Positions 15,678 to 23,943 of a DNA stretch of 24,026 nt are shown piece by piece. The notes under the pieces are model-generated. The model saw nothing but the letters and a program-made list of their open reading frames with translations, was not told where the DNA came from and did no database searches. Numbering within the stretch: the first letter of the stretch is position 1; each line of letters starts with the position of its first letter. Position numbers and translations under genes: made by a program. The DNA is taken from the NCBI GenBank assembly GCA_946480295.1, contig CAMLIT010000068.1:1-24026 (forward strand). Reading direction: 5' to 3'. The stretch comes from an uncultured Gemmatimonadota bacterium (GTDB lineage: Bacteria; Gemmatimonadota; Gemmatimonadetes; Gemmatimonadales; Gemmatimonadaceae).

Positions 15678-15889
15678 CGTCAGGACCTTGAAGTGATCGC
15701 TTCATCGCCGCGACGGCGGCCGTGCACGGTCTGCCGTTGATGAGCCGTGACGAGACGATCGCCACGTGCGCGGGGGTCGAGAGCATCTGGTGAACGGAGG
15801 GGACTGAGCGACCGGGAGTCGCGGCCACACGGCAGCGGTGACACGTTCCGCGCGTTGTTCGACGCCGGCCGTAGTCCGGATCTCGTCGG

Positions 15890-16708
15890 CTACGGTCGCA
15901 GCGTGATGTCCTTCCAGGCGGACACCGCGTGCCCGAACGAAGCGCGGATCGAGTCGGCCGTCCCGACGGTGGCCTCCGGAGGATTGAACGGAAAATCGAA
16001 GGCCATGCTTCGCGATTCTCCGGCGAGGAACGCCCACCGTGATTCCGTCGTCCAGCTCACCTGTCCCCCGGCCAGAGGAGTCATATATCCGAAGCTGTCC
16101 TCGTATCCAAGGCCACCTTCCGGCATCGTCACCCACACCGGTTCCGGGCGCGTGTTGGTCGCCGTCACCATGATGGTCACCCAGCCGCTGTCGATCGACA
16201 TCGCCGGCGCGCCGGCGGGGGCGAGCGACAGGGAGACGGTGAGGGACTCCGACGGGATCTCGCGCGCCGTGGCGGGTACGCCGCGATCGGATTCATGGAG
16301 TCCGCACTCGCTGTCGCACGCCACGAGCGCCCCGCAGCGCCTCACGAAGTACTCCCGCGGATGCGAACCGTCCTGCAGGAGCGCGTGGAGCATCTCGTGC
16401 CGGACGCTTCCCCCGAAATCGAGCTGTGAATACTGCAATGCGATGCGATCGCCATCCTGCCACCAGAAGCCGTCGTACTTCCGACCGCCGACGATCAGAT
16501 CGCCAAGCGTGGTGTACCAACGCACCGCCTGGAAATCTCCCTGACGGCCGGAGCACGACTCGACCATTCGCCACCAGGTGGCGTACTGGATCCGGGGTGC
16601 GAGCGGCCGGAGCTCGGCAGCGGGAAAAGGATCCGTGGTATCCGTGCACGCCGCGAGCATCAGGGCGAGGACGGCCGACCGGAAAGCAGAGCGGCGAGTC
16701 GTGATCAT
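15890..16708 (-). CDS. Lipoprotein with HEMLH metallopeptidase-like motif
   Basis: A 272-residue lipoprotein. Its signal sequence ends in the lipobox LAAC (lipidated Cys21) followed by Thr-Asp. Residues 40-100 hold a Trp/Tyr-rich domain (YATWWRMVESCSG, GFWWQDGDRIALQY). HEMLH (104-108) follows FGGSVR, with His116 in GSHPREYF and cysteines at 125, 131 and 135 that may form disulfides. HExxH with a nearby HP and Cys suggests a zincin-type metalloprotease of an uncharacterised family. The C-terminal part (about 150-270) is beta-rich and resembles an immunoglobulin-like accessory domain. ATG at 16708 was chosen because it gives the correct signal-peptide length. It has no co-directional close neighbour; I cannot assign a substrate. 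Confidence 0.8.
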   Translation of the reverse strand: MITTRRSAFRSAVLALMLAACTDTTDPFPAAELRPLAPRIQYATWWRMVESCSGRQGDFQAVRWYTTLGDLIVGGRKYDGFWWQDGDRIALQYSQLDFGGSVRHEMLHALLQDGSHPREYFVRRCGALVACDSECGLHESDRGVPATAREIPSESLTVSLSLAPAGAPAMSIDSGWVTIMVTATNTRPEPVWVTMPEGGLGYEDSFGYMTPLAGGQVSWTTESRWAFLAGESRSMAFDFPFNPPEATVGTADSIRASFGHAVSAWKDITLRP

Positions 16709-16978
16709 CGTCAGGCGTCGAAACGAACGGAAGCGCGCACTCGGGGAAGACAAGCTTACAGCATGACGCCGTCATCGGAAATGGCGCGTCCTGTGTAGTC
16801 ATCATCGCGCCGCGACTCGGAAACGAGGCATGTCGTTTTCGTGCAGCGAATGGACGCCGCGCCGGACAGGTTGCGGCGTGATGCTGGATTCGTCAGGACT
16901 GCAGAGCGCCGCCGGCGAAGCGCCAGAGGAGTCGCGCCCACACGATCACACGTGATCGGCGGACGACCCGAGACTGCG
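16709..16978. other. Divergent intergenic region with two dyads
   Basis: These 270 bp separate the minus-strand lipoprotein from a plus-strand membrane protein. They hold the perfect palindrome ATGACG-C-CGTCAT (16763-16775) and the dyad CGATCAC-AC-GTGATCG (16943-16958). AT content is higher than in surrounding genes. No convincing open reading frame was found, and no consensus promoter pair. Confidence 0.45.
16943..16958 (+). promoter_or_regulatory. Perfect 7-bp-arm dyad, possible operator
   Basis: CGATCAC-AC-GTGATCG ends 20 bp before the start codon of the downstream membrane-protein gene. The symmetry is exact over 14 paired bases. The position suits a repressor site; no regulator is encoded next to it. 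Confidence 0.35.
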
Positions 16979-17407
16979 ATGGAACAACCCAAAAAAATCA
17001 CGCAACAGTCCTACATCGGGAGAGCGCTGGTGCCGATCTCGATCGCCGCCGGAATTACGGTGTGGTACGTATTGGGCTTTTCGCATCCGCGTGGCAGTCA
17101 CGCAGCGATGCTGTGCGGTGTCGCGCTCGGAGGTACCTTCCCGCTCCTGGTGATTCGGCCGCGGAAGCCGTTGGCCTCGTCGGAAGCCTTGCGACCCGCC
17201 GCGTTACTGGCGCGCGTCGCGATCTGGACGGGGATTGCCTTCTTCCTCCCGATGATTCTCTTCATTACGCTGGATCGCGGAGACCTCGCCATGCCGTATC
17301 TAATCGGTACAGCTGTCGGGTTGTACCTGGTAGCCGCTACTCTGCGCCTTCGCCAGTCTCGCCGAGCCGATACAGGCGACGCGGATGATACTCGGAAGGG
17401 ACGTTAG
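16979..17407 (+). CDS. Small four-helix membrane protein, unknown function
   Basis: A 142-residue hydrophobic protein with probable helices at about 15-34, 43-59, 77-97 and 104-122, and a charged Arg/Asp-rich C-terminal tail. No conserved motif was recognised. The ATG at 16979 (MEQPKKITQQ) was chosen because the upstream in-frame extension is Arg-rich shadow-like sequence crossing the dyad at 16943-16958. Base composition is visibly lower in GC than in neighbours (for example the run CCCAAAAAAATC at the start), and codon third positions are less GC-biased. Followed after 25 bp by another small membrane protein, likely co-transcribed. Confidence 0.65.
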   Translation: MEQPKKITQQSYIGRALVPISIAAGITVWYVLGFSHPRGSHAAMLCGVALGGTFPLLVIRPRKPLASSEALRPAALLARVAIWTGIAFFLPMILFITLDRGDLAMPYLIGTAVGLYLVAATLRLRQSRRADTGDADDTRKGR

Positions 17408-17432
17408 CCAGCCCACCTCTCCAGGCGTAGCA

Positions 17433-17669
17433 ATGACGACGCGAATTCTGGGCGTGATCCTATTTTCAGTTTGCGCGTGGGGCATGGCGAGAATCGGATT
17501 TCTGAGTCGGCTGAACGCACGACGACAGCTGCCGGTCCGCCGCCTAACGTGGCGCGGCATGGTGCAGCTGACCGGTAAGGACGCCGAGCGCTACTGGCGG
17601 GACAACAGCGTCCGGGGATTCATCATGACCGTCGTGTGCATCGCGTTACTTGTGTGGTTCGCCACCTAA
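17433..17669 (+). CDS. Small two-helix membrane protein, unknown function
   Basis: A 78-residue protein with a hydrophobic N-terminal helix (about 4-20), a basic central loop (LNARRQLPVRRLTWRGMVQ) and a C-terminal helix (about 62-77). No family was recognised. ATG at 17433 was chosen for its hydrophobic N-terminus, with AGGCG 6-10 nt upstream; a longer in-frame start at 17385 would overlap the preceding gene. Like its neighbour it lies in lower-GC DNA. Confidence 0.6.
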   Translation: MTTRILGVILFSVCAWGMARIGFLSRLNARRQLPVRRLTWRGMVQLTGKDAERYWRDNSVRGFIMTVVCIALLVWFAT

Positions 17670-17691
17670 ATGCTCCGCTCCTTGCTCGGCT

Positions 17692-17740
17692 GACGCTGCG
17701 AGCCCCGGATCGGCTGACAGCGTCCCCCCTGAAGAGGGGT
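17692..17740 (+). terminator. Possible terminator after the small membrane-protein pair
   Basis: Inverted arms GACGCTG (17692-17698) and CAGCGTC (17718-17724), with a direct repeat CGGCTGAC, are followed by a short stem CCCCT-GAAG-AGGGG (17726-17739). There is no T-tract. Terminator function is inferred from position. Confidence 0.3.
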
Positions 17741-17854
17741 AATCGAACGATCCGCTCCCGGAACCGGCATTCGCCGGCCTCCTCGCAGTTCACAGCGGCC
17801 GCGCCTTGATCGCACGCTGCTTCGGCGCAATCAACGGCCATCCAGGAGCACTTC

Positions 17855-18487
17855 ATGCGACCGTTCTGCGCGCGCACCGTCCAGGTGCTGATGCTGCTCG
17901 CCGCTGGGAGCATCGCGTCTAGCGCGATGGGTCAGCTGCCGCATCCCATCCCGGCCGGGGACTCGGCGCTCGCCACCTGCGGCCGCGCCGCTGCTCGGGG
18001 AGACAAGCACGTCGCGAACGCAGCCGCCGACAGCGCGGGGCGCGTCTATCGCGCGGCGGCCCGCACGACGCACGACGGCACGCCGACGGTGCGCCTCGCG
18101 CGCGTGATCGCCGAGTGCCGGCTGCCGGTCGCGTCCTTCTTCTCGAAGCCGGGGCTGGCTCGGCAGGCAGAGGGGATGCTCACGCGGCTGCTCGCGGCCG
18201 ACTCGACCAACTGGGAGGCGCGATACACCCTCGCGCTGCTCTACTACCACGCGCCCGGCTTCGTCGGGAAGACTCGCGACGCCATACGCCAGTTCGAGAC
18301 GCTGCTCGCCCAGCAGGGCGCGAGCGCGGCGTTTGCCGAGGAGGCGGCACTGTATGCGTACCTCGGCGACCTCTACGAGCGGACCGGTCGCAAGGCGGAC
18401 GCGCTGAATCTCTGGCGTCGCGGCATCGCGCTCTTCCCCGAGGACGCGCGGCTGAAGCGTCGCCTCGCGCGGGCCAGCGGCGGCTGA
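17855..18487 (+). CDS. Secreted TPR-like protein of unknown function
   Basis: A 210-residue exported protein with a signal peptide of about 26 residues ending SSAMG-Q. Helical hairpins with TPR character follow: [31 protein letters not shown] (residues about 103-133), a middle region rich in Ala and charged residues, and [37 protein letters not shown] (about 164-200), a near-canonical repeat. TPR proteins are scaffolds, so a binding partner rather than a reaction is expected. The ATG has AGGAG 6-10 nt upstream. It is 164 bp upstream of ettA on the same strand, separated by a hairpin, so co-transcription is uncertain. Confidence 0.8.
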   Translation: MRPFCARTVQVLMLLAAGSIASSAMGQLPHPIPAGDSALATCGRAAARGDKHVANAAADSAGRVYRAAARTTHDGTPTVRLARVIAECRLPVASFFSKPGLARQAEGMLTRLLAADSTNWEARYTLALLYYHAPGFVGKTRDAIRQFETLLAQQGASAAFAEEAALYAYLGDLYERTGRKADALNLWRRGIALFPEDARLKRRLARASGG

Positions 18488-18573
18488 CGTCGGCGGGCGC
18501 ACCGCGATCGACGCGACCTGGCCGCGCTCGAACGCGAGGGCCACGACGCGCTACATTTGGTGGACGCGGCGGC

Positions 18574-18597
18574 ACGGCCAGCCGCGATGCTGGCCGT
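18574..18597 (+). terminator. 9-bp-stem hairpin between the TPR gene and ettA
   Basis: ACGGCCAGC and GCTGGCCGT are exact reverse complements around the 6-nt loop CGCGAT. It has no T-tract. It could be an intrinsic terminator of the TPR gene or a structure in the ettA leader. Confidence 0.45.
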
Positions 18598-18651
18598 CGG
18601 AGCAGTGCCCCGGCCAGCGCCCCAGGCAGCCCAGCATTCGAGGTATCTCCC

Positions 18652-20328
18652 TTGGCACCACAGTTCATCTACGTCATGAAGGACCTGCGCAAGGTCGTCC
18701 CGCCTTCCCGGGAGATCCTGCGCGGCATCTGGCTCTCGTTCTACTACGGGGCGAAGATCGGCGTCCTCGGCCCCAACGGCGCCGGGAAATCGTCGCTCCT
18801 CCGCATCATGGCCGGGGTGGACCAGGACTACCAGGGCGAGGCGTGGGTCGCCGACGGGATGCGCGTCGGCTACCTGCCGCAGGAGCCGCAGCTCGACCCC
18901 ACCAAGGACGTGCGCGGCAACGTCGAGGAGGCGGTGCGCGAGCAGCGCGCGCTGCTCAAGCGCTTCGAGGACATCTCGATGCGCTTCGCCGAGCCGATGT
19001 CCGACGACGAGATGGAGAAGCTGCTCGCCGAGCAGGCGCGCGTGCAGGAGCAGATCGACGCGCACAACCTGTGGGAGCTCGACCGCAAGATCGAGATCGC
19101 GATGGACGCGCTGCGGTTGCCGCCGGGCGAGGCGAACGTCGACCACCTCTCCGGCGGCGAGAAGCGCCGCGTGGCGCTGTGCCGCGTGCTGCTGGAGGAA
19201 CCCGATCTCCTGCTGCTCGACGAGCCGACGAACCACCTCGATGCGGAGAGCGTGGCGTGGCTCGAGCGGCACCTCGAGGAGTTCAAGGGGACCGTCGTCG
19301 CCGTCACCCACGACCGCTACTTCCTCGACAACGTGGCGAAGTGGATCCTCGAGCTGGACCGCGGCTACGGCGTGCCATACGAGGGCAACTACACCGGGTG
19401 GCTGGAGCAGAAGAAGTCGCGGCTGGCGCAGGAGGAGAAGCAGGAGTCGGCGCGCCAGCGCACGCTCCAGCGCGAGCTCGACTGGGTGCGCATGGCGCCG
19501 CGCGCTCGTCAGGCGAAGAGCAAGGCGCGCGTGCAGCAGTACGAGCAGCTCGCGCAGCAGGAGACGGCGGAGAAGATCCTCCAGCACGAGATCGTGATCC
19601 CGCCGCCCCCGCGGCTCGGCAACGACGTCGTGATCGCGAAGGACCTCCGCAAGGCGTTCGGCGACAGGCTCCTCTTCGACGGCCTCTCGTTCTCCCTGCC
19701 GCGCGGCGGCATCGTCGGGATCATCGGGCCGAACGGGGCCGGCAAGACGACCCTCTTCCGCACGATCGTGGGGCAGGAGCAGCCGGACGCGGGGACGCTC
19801 GAGGTGGGGAGCACGGTGCAGATCGCCTACGCCGGCCAGCAGCGCGAGCTCGATCCGGCGAAGAGCGTGTGGGAGGAGATCTCCGGCGGTCGCGAGATGA
19901 TCCAGGTCGGCAATCGGGAGCTGAACAGCCGCGCGTACCTCTCGAGCTTCCAGTTCCGGGGGAGCGACCAGCAGAAGAAGGTGGGGCTCCTCTCCGGGGG
20001 CGAGCGGAACCGGCTCTACCTCGCGAAGACGCTGATGGCCGGCGGCAACCTGCTGATGCTCGACGAGCCGACGAACGATCTCGACGTGGACACGCTCCGG
20101 GCGCTGGAGGACGCGCTGCTCGACTTCGCGGGGTGCGCGGTGGTGATCTCGCACGACCGCTGGTTCCTGGACCGGATCGCGACGCACATGCTGGCGTTCG
20201 AGGGGAACTCCGAGGTCGTCTGGCACGAGGGGAACTACCAGTCGTATATCGAGGATCTGAAGAAGCGCAAAGGTCCCGATGCCGACCAGCCGCACCGCGT
20301 GGCGTACCGGAAGCTCGTGCGGGCGTAG
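18652..20328 (+). CDS. ettA: Energy-dependent translational throttle protein EttA (ABC-F)
   Basis: A 558-residue ABC-F ATPase, close to the 555 residues of E. coli EttA. It binds the ribosomal E site and gates the first peptide bond according to ATP/ADP. Domain order: ABC1 with Walker A GPNGAGKS (40-47), signature LSGGE (166-170) and Walker B LLLLDEP (186-192); the P-site tRNA interaction linker (about 241-318, rich in Arg/Gln/Lys); ABC2 with GPNGAGKT (359-366), LSGGE (447-451) and LLMLDEP (467-473). The start was set at TTG 18652 because [18 protein letters not shown] then aligns with the family N-terminus (E. coli MAQFVYTMHRVGKVVPP, from memory); ATG at 18676 would cut eight residues. AGGT lies upstream. 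No membrane domain is present, which excludes a transporter. Confidence 0.95.
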   Translation: MAPQFIYVMKDLRKVVPPSREILRGIWLSFYYGAKIGVLGPNGAGKSSLLRIMAGVDQDYQGEAWVADGMRVGYLPQEPQLDPTKDVRGNVEEAVREQRALLKRFEDISMRFAEPMSDDEMEKLLAEQARVQEQIDAHNLWELDRKIEIAMDALRLPPGEANVDHLSGGEKRRVALCRVLLEEPDLLLLDEPTNHLDAESVAWLERHLEEFKGTVVAVTHDRYFLDNVAKWILELDRGYGVPYEGNYTGWLEQKKSRLAQEEKQESARQRTLQRELDWVRMAPRARQAKSKARVQQYEQLAQQETAEKILQHEIVIPPPPRLGNDVVIAKDLRKAFGDRLLFDGLSFSLPRGGIVGIIGPNGAGKTTLFRTIVGQEQPDAGTLEVGSTVQIAYAGQQRELDPAKSVWEEISGGREMIQVGNRELNSRAYLSSFQFRGSDQQKKVGLLSGGERNRLYLAKTLMAGGNLLMLDEPTNDLDVDTLRALEDALLDFAGCAVVISHDRWFLDRIATHMLAFEGNSEVVWHEGNYQSYIEDLKKRKGPDADQPHRVAYRKLVRA

Positions 20329-20628
20329 GCGGGCGCCCGCGTCGTCGCTTCGGTTCAACGCAATGCGCCGGGCACCGTGGGACGGTGCCTGGCGCATCTT
20401 CGTGGGTGTTCAGGGCAGCCTTCGACAGGAATTCCGTCACGAGACGGCGCCCGATCTTCGCCCTGTCCCGGGTCCTTGCTTCCCGTGTTGCCATCGCGCT
20501 AGCGTGCGGAGCGCGCCATGGGCGACGGGTGCTGCGTCCGGCGCTGAAGGGCTCATGGTCCCGCTTCACGGCCAACATCTCCATCGATGTGGACGTAGTC
20601 TCATCGACGACCGCACCAGCCTCGAACC
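20329..20628. other. 300-bp intergenic region before the TonB receptor
   Basis: It begins with a strong hairpin (20363-20397). The remaining 230 bp have no credible gene. I searched by eye for a B12 box or other riboswitch core because TonB receptors often have one, and saw none. No clear promoter could be assigned. Confidence 0.45.
20363..20397 (+). terminator. Long hairpin downstream of ettA
   Basis: Arms of 15 bp (ATGCGCCGGGCACCG and CGGTGCCTGGCGCAT) pair throughout with one G-T wobble around the 5-nt loop TGGGA, followed by CTTCG. This is the strongest stem in the window and lies 34 bp after the ettA stop. The tract is not U-rich, but position and stability fit a terminator. Confidence 0.75.
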
Positions 20629-22938
20629 ATGATGGGGCTATTCAGACCTCCCGGCCTGCTCATGCTGTATCGATCCTCCCCGCGTAGCCTCGTCTGGCCT
20701 GCGCTCGCTACCGCCCTGCTTCTGTTCGCCGCCCTGCTGCCCGCCCGTGCCGATGCCCAGGTGACCGGACACGTCAGGGACAAGGCCGGCCAGCCCGTCG
20801 CCGGCGCCGTCGTCAGCATCGTGGAGCTGAGCCGCGCCGCCAGGACCGGATCGGACGAGCGGTTCGTGCTCGGCGACGTTCCACCGGGCCGGTACGCCGT
20901 CTCCGCCCATCGCCTCGGCTTCGCGCCGGCCGCCGTGACCGTCACGGTGGGGACGATGCCCGTGGATGTCGCGATCACGCTCGAGGCGCGGCCGACGAAC
21001 ATCGAGCCGGTGAACGTCACGGCGACGCGCGCGCCGATCGCCGCCTCCGCGTCACCGCTGGCGACCAGCGTCCTCTCGGGCGAGCACGTTCACGCGGAAG
21101 GCGGCGTCTCGCTGGCTCATTCGCTGGCGCGGCTGCCCGGCGTCCGGAACGTCAGCACCGGGCAGGAGATCGGCAAGCCGATGATCCGTGGGCTGTTCGG
21201 GCCGCGCGTCCTCGTGCTCACCGACGGCAGCCGCCTCGAGGACTACTCGTGGAGCGACGAGGACGGCCCCTCGCTCGATGCGCGCATCGCGCAGCGGATC
21301 GAGGTCATCCGGGGGCCGGCGAGCGTGCTCTATGGCTCGGAGGCGTTGGCGGGCGTCGTCAACGTGATCCCCGCGGACCTCACCTACTCGAGCGACGGCG
21401 CGAAGCAGCGGAACGCGGCCGCCGAGGCGTACGGCGCCAGCAACAACGCGGAGCTGGGGAGCGCGCTGATGGTGAACGGCGCGCAGTCGCGCTACGCCTG
21501 GCGCGCCACGGGCACCGGACGGTTCTCGCAGAACTACCAGACGCCCGACGGCACCGAGCCCAACTCCAGCTTCTGGGCGGTGAACGGCGAGGGCGCGTTC
21601 GGGATCCGCGGCGATCGCGGCAACACGACCTTCCGCGCGGCCCATTACGGCGGCGAGTTCCACCTGCTGGAGTCGAGCGGTCCGGAGCCGGGCGATCCGA
21701 ACGGCGGACCGGTGCGGCAGGTGATGGACGACCGCCTCCAGGCCACGAACGACTACGTCACGCACGGCTTGCGCTTCGAGACCAAGGCGCAGTTCCAGCG
21801 CCACGCGCTCACCGAGGTGTCCGATGATTGCGTGCCGCAGCCGGGCCAGACGAGCTGCGTGAAGGTCAAGGACCAGAAGGCGTTCGGCCTCGTGCTGAAC
21901 ACGGCGACGACGGACGTGATGGTGCACCACGGCGCCGGCGAGGGGCTGGGCGGCACGCTCGGCGTCAGCGGGATGTTCCAGGCGAGCGCCTCGGACGGCC
22001 CGATCTACCTCGTGCCGAGTGCGACGATCAGTTCGGCGGGGGCGTTCGTCTTCGAGCAGTACAAGGCGGGGCGCGTGACCGTCGTGGGCGGCGCGCGCGG
22101 GGACACGCGCGGGCTCTCGTCGGACGCGCGGCCGGAGATCGGCCGCGCGGCGGACAGCCGGAGCTGGTCGGCGGCGAGCGGCGACGCGGGCGTGGTGCTC
22201 GACCTCACGTCGCATCTCGCCGCCCGCGCCAACGTGGGCACCGGCTGGCGCGCGCCCACGCTGTTCGACCTGTACGTGAACGGACCGAACCTGGCCGAGG
22301 CGCGCTACGAGATCGGCGATCCCGGGCTCAGGACGGAGCGTTCCCGGAGCGTCGACGGCGGCTTGCGCTGGACGAGCGATCGCGTACGGGCCGACCTGTC
22401 GCTGTTCGACAGCGACGTGGACGACTTCATCTTCACGACGCCCACCAACCAGACGCAGGACTCGCTGCAGGTCTTCCGGCACGTGCAGGCGAACGCGCGA
22501 TTGCGCGGCGCCGAGGCATCGCTGGAGGCGAACGTGACGGACGCGCTGGCGCTGCGCGCGAGCCACGACTTCGTGAATGGCGACGACCGCACGAACGGCG
22601 TGCCGCTCCCGCTGATGCCGCCGCCACGCACGATCGTCGGCGCGGTGCTCGCGCTGCCGAACGAGTTCGGGGCGCAGCACCTGTCGTTCGGCGGCGATGT
22701 CGAGATCAACCAGAAGCAGACCCGGCTCAACCCGAACGACTACCCGACGCGGGCCTACACGCTCGTCAACCTGGACCTGTCGTTCGAGCACGCGGTGCGG
22801 TCGAATCCGACGCGCTTCGACCTCCTGGTGCGCAACGCGCTCAACACGTCGTATCGCGACTTCCTCAGCCGGTACAAGCAGTTCGCGAGCGGGCCGGGGA
22901 TCAACGTGATCCTCAAGGTGTCGGCCGGCGCCTGGTAG
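20629..22938 (+). CDS. TonB-dependent outer-membrane receptor
   Basis: A 769-residue TonB-dependent receptor that imports a chelated metal or similar ligand using TonB energy. A signal sequence ends near ARADAQ (residue 44). A carboxypeptidase-regulatory-like beta domain follows (about 45-115, VTGHVRDKAGQPVAGAVVSI ... PPGRYAVSAHRLGF). The plug domain (about 130-240) shows LARLPGVRNVSTGQEIGKP, IRGLFGPRVLVLTDG and IEVIRGPASVLYGSEALAGVVN. The barrel fills the rest, ending ILKVSAGAW with a terminal aromatic. A Cys pair (CVPQPGQTSC) in an extracellular loop and overall layout recall ZnuD/haem-type receptors, but the ligand cannot be assigned. The first ATG (20629) has no Shine-Dalgarno; an alternative ATG at 20662 gives a shorter signal peptide. 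Confidence 0.93.
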   Translation: MMGLFRPPGLLMLYRSSPRSLVWPALATALLLFAALLPARADAQVTGHVRDKAGQPVAGAVVSIVELSRAARTGSDERFVLGDVPPGRYAVSAHRLGFAPAAVTVTVGTMPVDVAITLEARPTNIEPVNVTATRAPIAASASPLATSVLSGEHVHAEGGVSLAHSLARLPGVRNVSTGQEIGKPMIRGLFGPRVLVLTDGSRLEDYSWSDEDGPSLDARIAQRIEVIRGPASVLYGSEALAGVVNVIPADLTYSSDGAKQRNAAAEAYGASNNAELGSALMVNGAQSRYAWRATGTGRFSQNYQTPDGTEPNSSFWAVNGEGAFGIRGDRGNTTFRAAHYGGEFHLLESSGPEPGDPNGGPVRQVMDDRLQATNDYVTHGLRFETKAQFQRHALTEVSDDCVPQPGQTSCVKVKDQKAFGLVLNTATTDVMVHHGAGEGLGGTLGVSGMFQASASDGPIYLVPSATISSAGAFVFEQYKAGRVTVVGGARGDTRGLSSDARPEIGRAADSRSWSAASGDAGVVLDLTSHLAARANVGTGWRAPTLFDLYVNGPNLAEARYEIGDPGLRTERSRSVDGGLRWTSDRVRADLSLFDSDVDDFIFTTPTNQTQDSLQVFRHVQANARLRGAEASLEANVTDALALRASHDFVNGDDRTNGVPLPLMPPPRTIVGAVLALPNEFGAQHLSFGGDVEINQKQTRLNPNDYPTRAYTLVNLDLSFEHAVRSNPTRFDLLVRNALNTSYRDFLSRYKQFASGPGINVILKVSAGAW

Positions 22939-23091
22939 GAGCGGAACGGGGCCTCGTGACTCTGACTGCTCGTCGACCCGTGAGAAGAATGCCAGGACCA
23001 ACAGCTGGCGACGCCTGCCACCAATTCGCCGGCAAGTCCTCTCTGCTCGGCGTCGGCTTCGACGCGCGGCGGATCTCGCCCGAGGCGTTCA

Positions 23092-23844
23092 GTGCCGAAT
23101 CCTGAAGGCACCGGTGACTGGCCTTCCATCCGAGATGCATACGGGCCGGCATCGGACATCCCGGCGCTGCTCGAGCGGATGGTGCCGGATCAGCGGGACG
23201 AGGTCTGGAACGAGCTCTGGTCACGGCTCTGCCACCAGGGCAGCGTGTACCCGGCGAGCTACGCAGCGCTGCCGGCGCTCGAATCCGCGGCCCGCCGCTG
23301 GCCAGCGACGCAGCGGGACGCGCCGCTCGGACTCGCGGCGGCGATCGTCGCTTCCAGCGACCGGCTGGGCGTGGACGGAGATCCGCTGCAGGACCTGGCG
23401 TCCACCGTGGCGAGCCTGCGCGAGCTGGCTCTCGAGACGCTCGCGACGAGGGCTGGCTCGACGGTCGACTTCATCTATCGCCTGATAGCCGTGCGCGCGC
23501 TCGAAGGGGACCGGGAGTGGGCGCAGCGGCTCGATCTGGTGGCCGGTGGTGAGCTCCCGGGCGTCTGCCCGAACTGCGACGCGGAGCTCTATCTCGTGAT
23601 CGGCCAGGACGGCTGCTTCGTCACGGCCGAGGAATGGGTGCAAGGAGATGGCGGCCGCCGAGAGTCGATCGTGCCGGAGCGCGGACCGCTGCCCGCGCCG
23701 GGGCAGTGGCTGCTCGGGCAGGCCGTGGCCGCCGAACAACCGGAGGTGGCCGAGGCCTTCGTTCACCTCTTCGGCCGGAGCACGTGCCCGGCTTGCGGCG
23801 ATCGGTTCGACATCCTCGATGCGGCCGCACGAGGAGGATCATGA
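23092..23844 (+). CDS. Unrecognised cytoplasmic protein with paired CxxC motifs
   Basis: A 250-residue protein without signal or membrane segments. The N-terminal half (about 20-150) is helical, with DIPALLERMVPDQRDEVWNELWSRL read as DIPALLERM and EVWNELWSRL, then HQGSVYPASYAALPALESAA, a pattern I associate with small HEAT-like proteins of the type annotated as possible immunity proteins. The second half has CPNC (159-162) and CPAC (232-235), able to form a split zinc ribbon, separated by a variable segment. Start is GTG with GAGG 6 nt upstream. No function is claimed. It stands alone after the TonB receptor (153-bp gap). Confidence 0.75.
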   Translation: MPNPEGTGDWPSIRDAYGPASDIPALLERMVPDQRDEVWNELWSRLCHQGSVYPASYAALPALESAARRWPATQRDAPLGLAAAIVASSDRLGVDGDPLQDLASTVASLRELALETLATRAGSTVDFIYRLIAVRALEGDREWAQRLDLVAGGELPGVCPNCDAELYLVIGQDGCFVTAEEWVQGDGGRRESIVPERGPLPAPGQWLLGQAVAAEQPEVAEAFVHLFGRSTCPACGDRFDILDAAARGGS

Positions 23845-23909
23845 TCCGGCTCCCGCGTCGACCGCGGGCGCGCCCTGTCAGACCTTCCTCGGCGCCTCAG
23901 CCCCGCAGT

Positions 23910-23928
23910 CGAGCGCCCCGGCCGCTCG
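23910..23928. terminator. Small hairpin between convergent genes
   Basis: Arms CGAGCG and CGCTCG enclose a 7-nt loop in the 99-bp space between the CxxC protein and a minus-strand gene that enters from the right edge. It could serve both transcripts. The stem is short and T-tracts are absent. Confidence 0.25.
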
Positions 23929-23943
23929 GCGCCCTGCGCCGCG

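Noticed and set aside
15678..15889. Remnant gene between the VOC gene and the lipoprotein gene
   Set aside because: Frames on both strands are short and show no recognisable domain; I treat the 212 bp as non-coding.
16841..16978. N-terminal extension of the 16979 membrane protein from an upstream ATG
   Set aside because: The extension is Arg-rich, covers the dyad at 16943-16958 and adds no recognisable signal; the start at 16979 leads directly into the first helix.
18373..20397. 674-residue minus-strand open frame
   Set aside because: It is the antisense shadow of ettA, whose Walker and signature motifs are all intact.
20398..20628. Cobalamin or other riboswitch in front of the TonB receptor
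   Set aside because: No B12-box-like core or multi-helix junction was recognised by eye; a covariance-model search would settle it.
21052..23001. 649-residue minus-strand open frame
   Set aside because: It is antisense to the TonB-dependent receptor and has only Arg/Val/Ala-rich sequence.
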